DNA from: Begonia masoniana
Lineage: Eukaryota > Streptophyta > Magnoliopsida > Cucurbitales > Begoniaceae
DNA: 64,000 nucleotides
Direction of reading: 5' to 3'
Assembly (NCBI GenBank): GCA_022432975.1
Contig: CM039509.1
Coordinates: forward strand, 5,519,043-5,583,042
How positions within the stretch are numbered: the stretch's first letter is position 1; each line of letters begins with the position of its first letter. The notes under the pieces are model-generated. The model ran no database searches. It was given only the letters and a program-made list of their open reading frames with translations, and was not told the origin of the DNA. Position numbers and translations under genes: made by a program. Positions 53,510 to 64,000 of this stretch are shown in pieces.

Positions 53510-53976
53510 CTAGAGCGTCGATAGGGGAGGAAAAATCGAAGAAGAATCGCGGGAGGAGAAAGTGTTGATCAGCATTGGAGAAGTGGCGTGAGAGGAGGAG
53601 AGAAATGTCGCCAAGGAGAGAACTCACGTAGGAGAAGGGGAGAAGGGGAGAATGAGAGAAGGGGGAGGGATTTTAGGTTTTATTAAATTTTTGACTTTGT
53701 AAATTACTTAATTGTCCTCCCCTTAATTCTTTACTTAATTCGTTAATTAACCTATCGATTTGGTTTCTCCAAAATTTTCATATTTCTCCAAATATTCCAA
53801 TTTATTCATAGGGTTCTAACGAAACTTCTCGTTCGCAAAACGGGCATAAATTATTATTTTTACGAATCAAAACACTATAGTGGAAAAACCAAAACTCGGC
53901 GTTACGCTATCAATTTAAATTTCTAAAAACTTCCTCATTCCTCTAAAATCTTCATAATTTCCTAGGGCTCTAATAA

Positions 53977-56762
53977 TGTTACACCCCCTAATTTCACCTT
54001 TTAACTATTCCTAAAAATCTCGTAAAAATTTAAACTTTCACTTCAGTTCCTTAGTCGTGTTCATTTTAAAGATGATAAACTTTGTTCAACGGAAGACGTA
54101 CCATGTGTAGAACCCTCATATTAAAATTTTACTCAATTGAAATAAAGGCTAAATAGCAAACAGGGGTTCGGTCGACGTAACCTTCGGTTGACGCAACCAT
54201 CACGTGCCACTGTCTCAGCCCAACTACAGAAGAGAATCGGTCGACGAACTACCTTTGGCAGACAACCCTTCCTCTCGGGTTTCGGTCGACGTCTTGAACT
54301 TACTGAAATTCATTTCCTTCCAATCGGTTGATATCAACACTGGCCAAAATCGGTCGATGTCAACACTGGCCAAAATCGGTCGATGTCAACACTGACCAAA
54401 ATCGATCGATGTCAACAATGACCAAAATCGGTCGACGTGGCCTCTGTAATGAGATCGGTCGACGACACTTGGCTAAATTTCCTCAAAATGACTCTAATAT
54501 GCTGGGGTCGACAACCCCGACCAATTCACACTTAAAATCGGTCGACGACACTTGGCTAAATTTCCTCAAAATGACTCTAATATGCTGGGTCGACAACCCC
54601 GACAGATTCACACTTAAAATCGGTCGACGACACTTGGCTAAATTTCCTCAAAATGACTCTAATATGCTGGGGTCGACAACCCCAACCGATTCACAGTTAA
54701 AATCGGTCGAAGTAGCCCCCATCAGTACACTTAACTTTACTTAGGCTGAATCGTCCACAACATCAGCCGATCGATCGCCCCTCTTCTGGCGATCGATCGG
54801 CTAACTCTCTGGAAATTGAATTCCAGAGAGTTGCCCCACCTCCTTCTTCTTCCTTCATCTTTCCTGCACTCACATCACAATTCTCTTTTCATCTCATTCA
54901 ATAAAATCCAAAAACCTACTTGAAACATATTAGGAAACGTAGCCAAATTTCATAAAGACAAACTGCGTGGATCCATTTAAAACTGTATACATCCTTACGA
55001 GTTTAAAATATCCAAGCAGTTCCAGTAAACTTTCAAAATAAAACCATCACTTAGACATTCTATACATTCATTTCACAAAAACTATCTAAATGCCATTTTC
55101 CAAATTATTTAACCTATCGTATCAAAATACCTATACAACCTTTTTCCCACGGGTCAAAATAGCACCGACTGCGCTAGCACACTCCCACGGGCGTCCTCCG
55201 TCAATCTACATGCTCGTCAGGTGGAGGGACATCATCCTCACCTTGCTCAAAGTCACCTACACCATAGAGACGCCTATGAGATAAATCTTACTAAATTCTA
55301 CGTAAATGTCTATGCATGAACATGTATATGCAATTTTTCATGAAGGCCGTCCATGTCATTTCATTTTCAGTACGTGTCAGTCTTTGGTTATCCGGGCCTT
55401 TCTCAGTCAGATGGATAGGGCACATCAAGCGGGTAGATAGCCCACACCATCTGAAAGGAGGGAGACCCGCTCACCACGGAACGCCAAGTCTGAACCTCTC
55501 CCTGAATAACCACCATGCGTTGTTTACTATGATACTTTACTTGCCTTTCTTTACGTTTCCATTTTTATGAAATCGATGCATAAATATGTTTTTATGACGT
55601 TTATAAATCGTGATGCATGAAAATTCAATACACGACATAAATATAAAAGAACAGATACCATCAAAACCATACAAACATTTCCTAACAAACTAAACCTAAC
55701 TACCCATCAAAACCATAAAAACACATTCAACGCACCAACATTCCTCAACAAACAAAACTCGACATATGGTGTAGGCCAATCGGTAACAGTAAGTCACAAG
55801 AACTTACATGTCATCCGTAGCGCACCAAGCTCCTTGTTTTGAGCTTTGTCACCTAAGTCAATCCACAACATTCATTGTCAAAACCGGACCTAAACATTCA
55901 AACTTCAAAAATTTACGAAACTTCTAACTAAAGAAAATTTCCTAAAATTCTAATTAACCTTTCTCGGACATTTATTCGAGCAATTTACGTTCACCAATCA
56001 TAAACCTCCATTAATGGAGGTTTCTAAAGCTCCACATACCTGAAAATCATAACCCAAGCATTTATACTATCTAACTACGTCCAATAATCGCAAATACGGC
56101 ATTACCTAACCGTTTCTAACAAAACCCAACTATTTTTATGAAAATCCTATAAAACCCTAACCGTTAAACAACCTAGAAATTGAGAACTAACGAGCTAAAA
56201 CTATAGAATCGTACCTAGGATGTCGGTAGGAGAAGAAAACGTGAAGGAATTGGTTGATCGAAAGACCGTTGGCCGGCGTTTGAAGGAAGTCGCCGTGGAG
56301 GAATCGGCGAGCAGAGGAAAACCTCTCTGGAAAATTTCATGGGAATGGGGGAGGAAGAGAGAAGAGTTAAGTTTTTATTAAAATTTACTTAGTAATTTAC
56401 CTTTTTGCCCTTTTAGCTTAATATTCAATTATTTCGTTATTTGTTCTACCGATTCGGTTTCTCCAAATTTTCTTATTTCACCAGAAATTCTAATTTATTC
56501 CTAGGGTTATAATAAAACTTTTTGTTCGCAAATCGAGTCAATTCACTATATTTATGAAAATACCCTTTATAGTGGAAACCGAACACTCGGGCGTTATACT
56601 GTAAATTTGGATTTCTGAAACTTCTTTATTCTTCTAAAAATCCTCATTAATCACTAGGGCTCTAACGAAACTTCTCATTCGTAAAATGGGCTTATTTTAC
56701 TATATTTATGAAAATGTCATTATGTGACGAAAATCTAAAAACTTAAAAATTCGGGTGTTACA
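53977..56762 (-). repeat. A-family solo LTR nested in the outer solo LTR
   Basis: 2786 bp, TGTTACACCCCC...GGGTGTTACA, flanked by AATAA on both sides (53972-53976, 56763-56767). It is the only end-to-end copy of the A LTR in the window and defines what the two copies in element A lost. Contains the 26-bp array (54330-54432), the 83-bp array (units at 54458, 54541, 54623) and a perfect hairpin at 54765-54802. Confidence 0.95.
55201..56214 (-). other. LTR-internal intron-like unit (A solo LTR copy)
   Basis: Donor CCTAG|GTACG at 56214, acceptor GTTTAG at 55890-55891 (intron 1, 325 nt), donor at 55807 (exon base G changed to T), acceptor GTGTAG at 55257-55258 (intron 2, 551 nt), exon 3 55256-55201. 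Confidence 0.45.
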
Positions 56763-56850
56763 AATAAAACCTCCCGCTCGCAAAACGGTCCCATATCTAT
56801 TATTTATGAAAATGCCCCTAATGCGGAAACCAAAAAAACTGGGCATTACA

Positions 56851-56962
56851 CACTGAGCCCTTATACTTGCCCATCGCAAACTCGATTGTCACTTGTTTGG
56901 TTACATTGACGTCATCCCTGTCGTCTAACCATATCAGCTTGTAAGGATGGGGACGCACAAGT
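56851..56962 (-). pseudogene. Protease-like domain, proximal part
   Basis: Minus strand reads RPHPYKLIWLDDRDDVNVTK and then QVTIEFAMGKYKGSVL up to the solo LTR. At 56962 it meets plus-strand sequence of the same domain (VTIEFTIGGYKDSF), an inverted junction. Confidence 0.85.
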
Positions 56963-57204
56963 TACCATAGAATTCACCATTGGAGGGTACAAGGATTCCT
57001 TTATTTGTGACAGCATTGAGTGTCAACAACTTACTATTAGGTAGGCCATGGTAGTATGATAGAAATGTGGCTCATGATAGATTTACAAACTTTTATTCCT
57101 TGAAGTTTGGAGGAAAAATAATCAAACTCGCCCCATTAAAGCCCGAACAATTAGCCATGGACGAGGCATCAAGGAATAAGGAAATGGACAAGGCCAGCCT
57201 TTCA

Positions 57205-58060
57205 TGTAGAAAGGAGAGCTAGAGACATACTTACTAGAAGGACCTCTCATACTGGTACTATTCTGAGACTGAGTAAAGGAGCTAGGGGATATCCCAGTAC
57301 TAGTACAAAACCTACTGAAGCAAAGGAATTACTGCAGAGATTACCACCCTTACGTGGGATTGAACACTAGATCGACTTGTAGCCAGAAGCAATCTTACCA
57401 AACCGTCCCGCTTATAGGATGAACCACGAGGAGACCAAGGAACTACATAGTCAGGTCTAAGAGTTATTGGAAAAGGGCTATATCAGAGATCTATGAGCCC
57501 TTGTGTAGTACCAACCTTACTAGGGCCAAAGTAGGATGGTTCCATGAGAATGTGCGTTGAGAGTAGAGTCATCAATTAAATAACCATTAAATACTTATTT
57601 TTGATTCCTGATTAGAGTATATGTTGGACGAACTCAGTGGAGTTTCGATATTTTTAAAATTTGATCTCAATAGTGGATATCATCAAATTAGGATGAAGGA
57701 AGGTGATGAGTGAAAAACAGCCTTCAAGACAAAATATGAGTTGTTTGAATGGATGGTCATGCCTTTCAGCCTATCCAATACCCTAAGCACGTTCATGTGA
57801 CTAATGCACCTTGCTTTGAAGGAGTTTCTTGGTATATTTATAGTCGTTTACTTTGACAACATCCTAGTCTATAGTCTAGACTTACCATCACACCTAGGCC
57901 ACCATAGTACCCTTTTCCAAACCCTCAAGGTTGCAAAACTGTTTGACAACCTCAAGAAGTGTTCATTTATCCGGGTTACTTTCTTAGGATTTATCATTAC
58001 CAACGGCATAATGGAAGTTGACGAAGCAAAGATTGAGGCCATTAAGGATTAGCCCAGCCC
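57205..58060 (+). pseudogene. Reverse transcriptase remnant, one catalytic Asp replaced
   Basis: Broken frames with MVMPFS, MHLALKEFLGIFIVVYFDNILVYS and VTFLGFIITNG. The YFDD box is YFDN (57855-57860). Many stops and small indels. Confidence 0.85.
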
Positions 58061-58860
58061 TACAAGAGTTTCATAGGTGCGTAGTTTTCATGGGCTAGCC
58101 TCATTCTACCAAGGGTTCATTAAGGACTTCAACTTTATCATGGTTCCTATCACAGACTGCACCAATAAAGGAAGAGTTTTCTAGTGGACTCTAGATTATC
58201 GGCACAGTTTTGAGTTAATTAAGGAAAAATTGTGCCAGTCACCTATCTTAGCACTTTTAGGTTTTAACAAAGTTTTTTAAATAGAGAATGATGCATCTGG
58301 AGTAGGAATCAGAGCAGTGCTCACACAAGAAGGTAGACCCCTTGCATTTTTTAGTGAAAAACTAAAAGGAGCAACCCTAAACTATTCTACCTATGACAAG
58401 GAGTTTTATGCAGTCATACGACCCTCGAGCAGTGGCATCACTATGTGTTATCTAAGGAGTTTGTCCTACATATTGACAACTAGGCACTTAAGCACATTAA
58501 GAGCCAAGGTAAACTAAACAAGAGACACGCCAAATGGATAGAATTCATAGAGATATCCTTACACTCTAAAACATAACAAAGGAGAAACCCATGTGGTAGC
58601 GGATGTGCTATCCAGAAGACATATTCTGTTAATGGAGCATGGAACAAGTTTTTTTTGGATTTCAATGGATTAAGGATAGCTACGAATCAGATCCAGACTT
58701 TTGTCCTTATTACCTTAAGTATCAAGACAAGGCAGAAGGAGATTACCATGTCATGGAAGGATACTTATTCAAGTGAAGCAAGTTATGTGTTCCCAATGGA
58801 GGCTTGAAGATGGGCCTCATAAAAGAAGCTCACAATGGTGGCTTATCCAACCACTTCGGG
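58061..58860 (+). pseudogene. RNase H remnant and integrase start
   Basis: Frame with [32 protein letters not shown], then a frameshift; HAKWIEFIE and VADVLSR-like words follow in other frames. The end matches 41150-41270. Confidence 0.8.
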
Positions 58861-60720
58861 GAACATTAGCCTTTCTTGTATTTGGTGGCAAACTTTTAGC
58901 CTTTTATGTTGTTTGGCATGCATGCATAGCTAATTTTGTAGGATAGCACACGTGGGCGTGGTTGGCACGCGCGGAAAGGGCACTCAGCTAAGCACCGTGG
59001 AACTAGATGGGCACATGTGACAAGGAGACTTGATTGGTAGATGGTGCGCATAGGTGATCGATGCTTAGCGTGCACGAGGTAACACTTCATCAAGCACTTG
59101 GATCGCTGATGGGCTCGCGCACAGATGGATGACCTGGCTGCATGGGTGGAGCTCTATGGATCGATGATAGGCACGCACGGATGGACGCTACAGATTGATG
59201 ACTGGTGCGCACAAGGGAGAACATGGTCGCGTTAGTGGCATGTGTTGATTGATGACCAGGCTGCACGGAGTCTCGCTAATGGGCGCGCGCACAGATGGAT
59301 GACATGGCTGGATCTTTTCTGGAAATTTCCTTCAAGCATTTTGAATCCACAACAACCTATCACCTTTCAAATAAGGAATGAAGACAAATAGATAGAAGCC
59401 AAGCTATCCATACAATAATAGTGAATCAAAAATAAGAGAGAGAAGGCGTCCGTGCGTGGACGAGGCGCCGAGCTCCAATGGCTACTTTCAGCCTTCTAGC
59501 TGTTGGACCTCTTTTGAAGACCAAAACCCTAGCTAACCTTAGAACTTATTTATGATTAATTTTTCAGCATTGTAACTCACTTTTTGCAAATAAAATTCAG
59601 TGAAGTTTTCCTTCATATTTTTGGAGTTATCTTCGAATTATCCTCGGTGCATTATATCTGAGTCGGTTACCTCAATTGTTTTCCAAGTTCACAGTTACTT
59701 GGAAGCCTCTTACAGCCACCATTTTCTCCAACCATCTCGAGGGTTGAACCTATAGAAAAGTTGTGGAAAACCATGTCCATTTTGCTGAAGTATTCCATCG
59801 TTTTTTTAAAGAATCATTATCCGAGGGTGCTACAAGTTGTCTTTTCGAACCAGCTTTGGATTCTCATGCATATCTCACTCATATCATCCAATTTTCCTCT
59901 AAAAATTTAAGGATTTATTCTACACTTGCCAGGTAAGTTTCCATTAAATTTTCCAGTCATTTGTACTTGTTTCCACTGATTTATACATTCTAGAATTGGG
60001 GTGTTCTTCGACTAAACTCGAGAGCATTTGAGATTAGCTTCTTTTGACATGTCATTTGCAGGGCTTATTGCATCATCTTTTCTCTCTCCAAAGGTCACTA
60101 TTAAGTGGTCCCCTTCCCACTAACACAACCACAAAAGGGTCCCCCAACTACACATGTTCGGCCATTCAATTGTTATACAATTAACAAAACCAAATACTAA
60201 GAAAAATAAACTAAGCTTCAGATTACATCAATTTGTTCCAAGAAAAATATCGATTCCTTCTTCAAGTTTGGTTCGGCCAAGAGAGTGTTCTCATGTTAAC
60301 AAATGAAATGGTTTCTTCATGTCTTGTGTGTTAGGCTCCAACTCTAATTGATTAACAAATACATCCCCTACAAAATGAGCACACAAGTTAGTTAAAGTTT
60401 TAGCCCATAAAACCTAGTGATTGCACACCTTGGCATATAAAAAACTCAACTGAAAGTGTGGTCAGTAAGGAAGTCGGGCATCAAACAGGGAAGATTATGA
60501 CAGCCCACCCTAAGATAAGGATGACTCAAAATTTTATTACAAACGCCTAGGTTATACCCGTGGATATGTACAATGTCACATCATTTAGGAAAATGTAATA
60601 AGTAAATGGTTTATAACTACAGTTCTTTTACTAACCTAATACAACGTGTTTTGGGCTAACCAAAAAAAAAACCGTGGAGGTTTCAATCTGAAGTGGACAA
60701 TATAGTACTACAACAGTTGC

Positions 60721-61841
60721 TCCACAATTCTTTCTCTCTCTAATCGAAATTGAAAAGAAGAACCTTGGCAATTATGACAGACACGCTTAACATGCTTTAA
60801 TTGAATGGTTTTATTTGCAAACCCCTCAAATTTGAAGGTCAATTTGACCAAAAATATATATAAAGTGTTGGCTATAGGGATTCTCATGGTTTATTGATCG
60901 TATTGATATTTACCCTATTATTAATTTTCATGCAAATATAAATTATTAGATTTCAATATAAATGATTAATTATTTTTTATATTTAAAAATAACCATATCA
61001 ATTTACACTTCTTTCATGTAAGGTAATTTCTATTTTTTTAGGATTTTAGTTTTTTCCTATTAATTTTGTTGTTTTTCATTAGATATTCTAGACATCAAAA
61101 AAATAAAAATAAATAAGGAAGACATTTAAAAATGATATCATTTGTTCGTCAAATGCTCTCTAGATAATGTATAGTATATATGCTGATCTACCAATACTGT
61201 AAATATATTATTATTATTATTTTCAATGATATTATTAGTAGTCGGAGGAAGCCTCGGCCGAAGGTAACACTCTTTTTTTTATACATGTGTTAGGTCCATG
61301 AAAAATCGGATTGATGGTTGGATTTCGGTGTAAATCGTGTTTCGATTCTGACTTGGGTTTCTCTGTTGCTCTAAACTCTTGATTCGTCTGAGGGTAAGGT
61401 GTAATCCGGTAAAGGTCTTGGTGAAAGAATTGCAGACAACGTCATGAAGAAGATGCTTCTTGCTTGGGCTTGCTCAGTGGCCAGCTAGATCGCAGTCCAA
61501 ATTATATGTGGCCAGCGTTTTAGGCCCTGGATTGGACTTTGGTCCAACCCTATTTGGGCCATAGCCTAAATTAGCTGGGTCACTGTCCATCCCCTTTTGG
61601 GCTATGGTTCAGGCATTATTATTCCTCAATTTGTCATATCTTAATCCAATTAATATGGATTATTTTATTTTATAAAATGATGGTTAGAAATTCCTTGCTA
61701 TTGTCTTATTTTATTGCATATATTCTTTAATTCAATTTTTCATTTTCCATCATAAAAAACCATTATTTTAACTAGAGTAATGAGATAACTAGCTATGTTG
61801 TGTCCCTGAGCACAAAATCGTAAATTTAATCATAGTATTTT
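60721..61841. other. Intergenic DNA without recognised genes
   Basis: AT-rich up to about 61250, with ATT repeats near 61206-61230, then a more mixed stretch (61300-61620) with repeated TTGGGC/GGCC words. No open frame of note and no RNA gene seen. Ends at the LTR start 61842, preceded by ATTTT. Confidence 0.5.
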
Positions 61842-64000
61842 TGTAACACCCGGTATTTTTGCCATGTAAATACTCCTAGAATTTATTTAGCGGGATAAAT
61901 GATTACATTAATACAATGAATGTTTTAATGAATTTATCGGAGTGTTTAATGGAAAAACCGAATTGATTAACTAATTAACAAATTAGGAAAACAATTAAGG
62001 TTGGTGGGAGGGAACTAATGAGGGCTTGATACTTGGCAACTTGTTGGAGAAGCCGTGTTCTTCTTCTCTTTCCTTCTACGTGAAACCCTCATTTATCATC
62101 TGCTTCTTTTCACTGCTCTTTGTTTTCTCTCCTCCAGGCAACTGCAACCTTTCCAAAAGATTTTCATTCTCCTATTTTCTCCAGTGAAGGTAATCATCTG
62201 CTAAAGTAAACGAGTTTGGACAAGTTAAAATGTGAGTTTTGTCGAAGTTTAGGGTTATGATATTTGGACAAGCTCACTGTCTTTGTATGAAAACACGTTT
62301 ATGTGTTTTCTAAAGGTTTGAATGGAGTTTGAAGCTTATTCTACTAAGTTATTAGTTAGCATTTGCAGCTTGTTAATTTCCCCTTTCGTGCACGTCATAG
62401 GTTCGTGCATCACCGTGGTTTCACGAGTAAAGCTTGCTGCTTTTCGGACACCAGGTAAGTTCATACCCATAGGTTGGCCTTTAAAGCCCTACATCATGGA
62501 GACTCTAGGATTTCACTTCTGTCGGGAGGTTTCAGGTAGATAAGTTGGAGTTATATTCAGAGTCGTCTGTTTTTCTCTTTAGGTTCTGTTGTGTTATTTC
62601 TGTTGTCTGCTGTTTTAATTTTAAGCACTGCAAATGTCCATGCATACACGATTTTCCCAAAAGTTCATGCAAAAATATTTTCTGTACACGGTTTGAACCT
62701 AAGAAAGATAAAATCTGAATGTAATATATTGGTTAAGTGTGGGACGGAGACTGGTGTTCTGTTCTGTATTTCTGTACCGTATCTCTGTTAGTGCCTGATA
62801 GTGCACTTCTGCCACGCCTGTTCTCCTATAAGCCCCACTTATACCCCTCTGCCAGTGAAATGTAATGTACTGTACTGTCACCGTATTCTGAAAGTTCATG
62901 CATAACCTATGCATCACTGCATTTTTATATGTTCTTACTGAGCTTTAGGCTCATAGTTGAACTCTCTGTCGTAGGTATGGATCCCCCAGATGAGGACTTT
63001 GTGCCTCAAGATGATGATTTGATATAGTTGGCGGACCGAGCTCATGGGGTTTGGTTGTTGCAGTCAGACAAGAGTTAACTCTGTGAGAATGTATTTTCTG
63101 AAGTTATGTTAAGTTCTGTAACATCTTTTGAAGTTTTTAAAAACATTTGAAGTGTAGGTTCAGTTCTGTACAACTTTTGTGTCCTTTTTAAAACGACGTA
63201 TGGAATCTATCTTGATGTCTAAAACCTTTGTATTTGACAGTTGTATCTATATATTTTGAAATATTCTGGAACTGCATTTAGTTTCCTCTGAATAGTTCAT
63301 GCATGGGTAGTCTCTGGTTTTAGAACTATCCATGCAGATTGATTTTCTAAAACTTATGTTATGTTTTCTGTTATGTCCGAAAATCAGGTTCTGAATCGGT
63401 TTTTGAGAATTTGAAACTTTTATGTCTTCTGTTTTATGTCCCCTGTTTATACGTCTTCCTATCAAAAGTTGTCAAAATTCTGCCTTTAAAACTACATCTT
63501 CTGATCACATCTACCGCTGTCTTTGAAATCACATCCACCGCTGCCTTTAAAAATCACGTCCACCGCTGCCTTTTAAATCACTTCCACCGGTGAACAGTTC
63601 ATTTCTGTTTGTAGTTCAATTCCACCAGTGAATAGTTCATTCCCGCTCAGTTTACTCACATCTCCCGCCTGACGTCATCTGTCTACTTCTACCGCTGTTT
63701 CTGTTGCTTCTATTTAATTCACATCTGCCACTGTTTACTGTTCAGTTTTGTCTTATTCACATCTACCGCTAGTCTATATTGCCCGTCCAGTTTACTTACA
63801 TTTTCTGCTTCGTCTACTGCCTACGTCTTCTGTCCTGGTTTATTTATGTTATCTGCCTCTGTCACCCAGTCTACCTCTTCTGCCCTGGTTTTTCTGCATT
63901 TTCCACCTTGCTTCATCTGCCCGGTTTAGTAATATCTTCCGCCTTACTTCCTTCGCCCTGCATCATCCTGTCATTCACTATAGCCCTCCTCCCAGTATGT
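61842..64000 (+). repeat. Partial LTR of the E1/B superfamily, running off the window
   Basis: Starts TGTAACACCCGGTATTTTTGCC and follows the E1 LTR layout. By analogy (2.35-2.45 kb) its end lies 200-300 bp beyond the window. From 63480 on it carries many CACATCTACCGCTG and TCCACCGCTG words and one TGACGTCA near 63669, comparable to the inverse of the B LTR array. Confidence 0.85.
62190..63027 (+). other. LTR-internal intron-like unit (61842 LTR copy)
   Basis: Donor GAAG|GTAATC at 62190, acceptor GCATTTGCAG at 62368 (intron 1, 179 nt, the same as in E1 and B), exon 2 62369-62454, donor CACCAG|GTAAGTTC at 62455, acceptor GTCGTAG at 62974 (intron 2, 520 nt), exon 3 62975-63027 ending in TAG. 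The joined frame reads AAFRTPGMDPPDEDFVPQDD. Confidence 0.5.

Larger units (their letters stand above)
51247..56850 (-). repeat. Solo LTR with 5-bp target duplication, hosting a second solo LTR
   Basis: Starts TGTGACGACCCC at 51247 and ends GGGCATTACA at 56850; CACTG flanks both sides (51242-51246, 56851-56855) and the interrupted protease frame resumes. After removing the nested copy its length is about 2.8 kb. No internal region, so it formed by LTR-LTR recombination. Contains a GC-rich block, GATCGATC palindromes and an intron-like unit. Confidence 0.95.
56963..60720 (+). mobile_element. Plus-strand family D relic, copy of 39720-43140
   Basis: Protease remnant (56963-57200), reverse transcriptase (57205-58060), RNase H (58060-58760), start of integrase (to about 58860), shared non-coding tail to 60495, and an LTR start at 60496 (TATGACAGCCC, first G changed). 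The tail is preceded by the same break after HSGGL-type integrase sequence as in the copy at 39-43 kb. More eroded than that copy. Confidence 0.78.

Overview
This window is repeat-dominated nuclear DNA of a flowering plant, probably a eudicot. The evidence is the plant type of Ty3/gypsy retrotransposons (chromoviruses with 2.3-2.8 kb LTRs and a primer-binding site matching initiator tRNA-Met) plus one intact plant-specific B3/DUF313 gene. I cannot name the species. I saw no rRNA, tRNA or CRISPR array. Apart from that gene, almost all recognisable coding sequence is retrotransposon gag-pol in various states of decay.

Layout. 1-711: tail of a minus-strand gypsy relic. 724-14546: minus-strand element A (both LTRs end-truncated), split by plus-strand element E1 (5942-11937), which has two LTRs and gag but no pol. 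14547-17072: an orphan B-family LTR with its leader. 17073-19164: host DNA with the B3-domain gene (17790-18464). 19170-36461: element B, a full-length minus-strand Tekay-like chromovirus with target duplication ACCAA. Its reverse transcriptase is split by plus-strand element C (24151-31925, target duplication CTAAC). 36462-39062: AT-rich DNA, an unclassified TG...CA repeat and an LTR stub. 39063-51246: a patchwork of degraded gypsy fragments on both strands. 51247-56850: a solo LTR (target duplication CACTG) inside a protease domain, itself holding a second solo LTR (53977-56762, target duplication AATAA). 56851-60720: relics meeting head to head. 61842-64000: start of another plus-strand LTR that runs off the window.

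The elements form a clear nesting record. C lies inside B, E1 inside A, and an A-type solo LTR inside a second solo LTR inside a pol relic. All three fully supported nestings are backed by 5-bp target duplications, and E1 by a 4/5 match.

Most unusual observation. Five LTR families whose sequences otherwise look largely unalike each carry, at the same relative place, what looks like a small three-exon unit: two consensus GT...AG introns and a short acidic last exon. Joined at these sites, exons 2 and 3 keep one reading frame, with R-T near the junction followed by Gly, then Asp/Thr/Met and an acidic run, ending in a stop in all but one or two families soon after. A second, 56-65 nt intron-like segment sits between the primer-binding site and the gag ATG in three elements. 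C also carries a run of eight tetraloop hairpins sharing a GGCGA/TCGCC stem, and B LTRs carry arrays of the bZIP site TGACGTCA.
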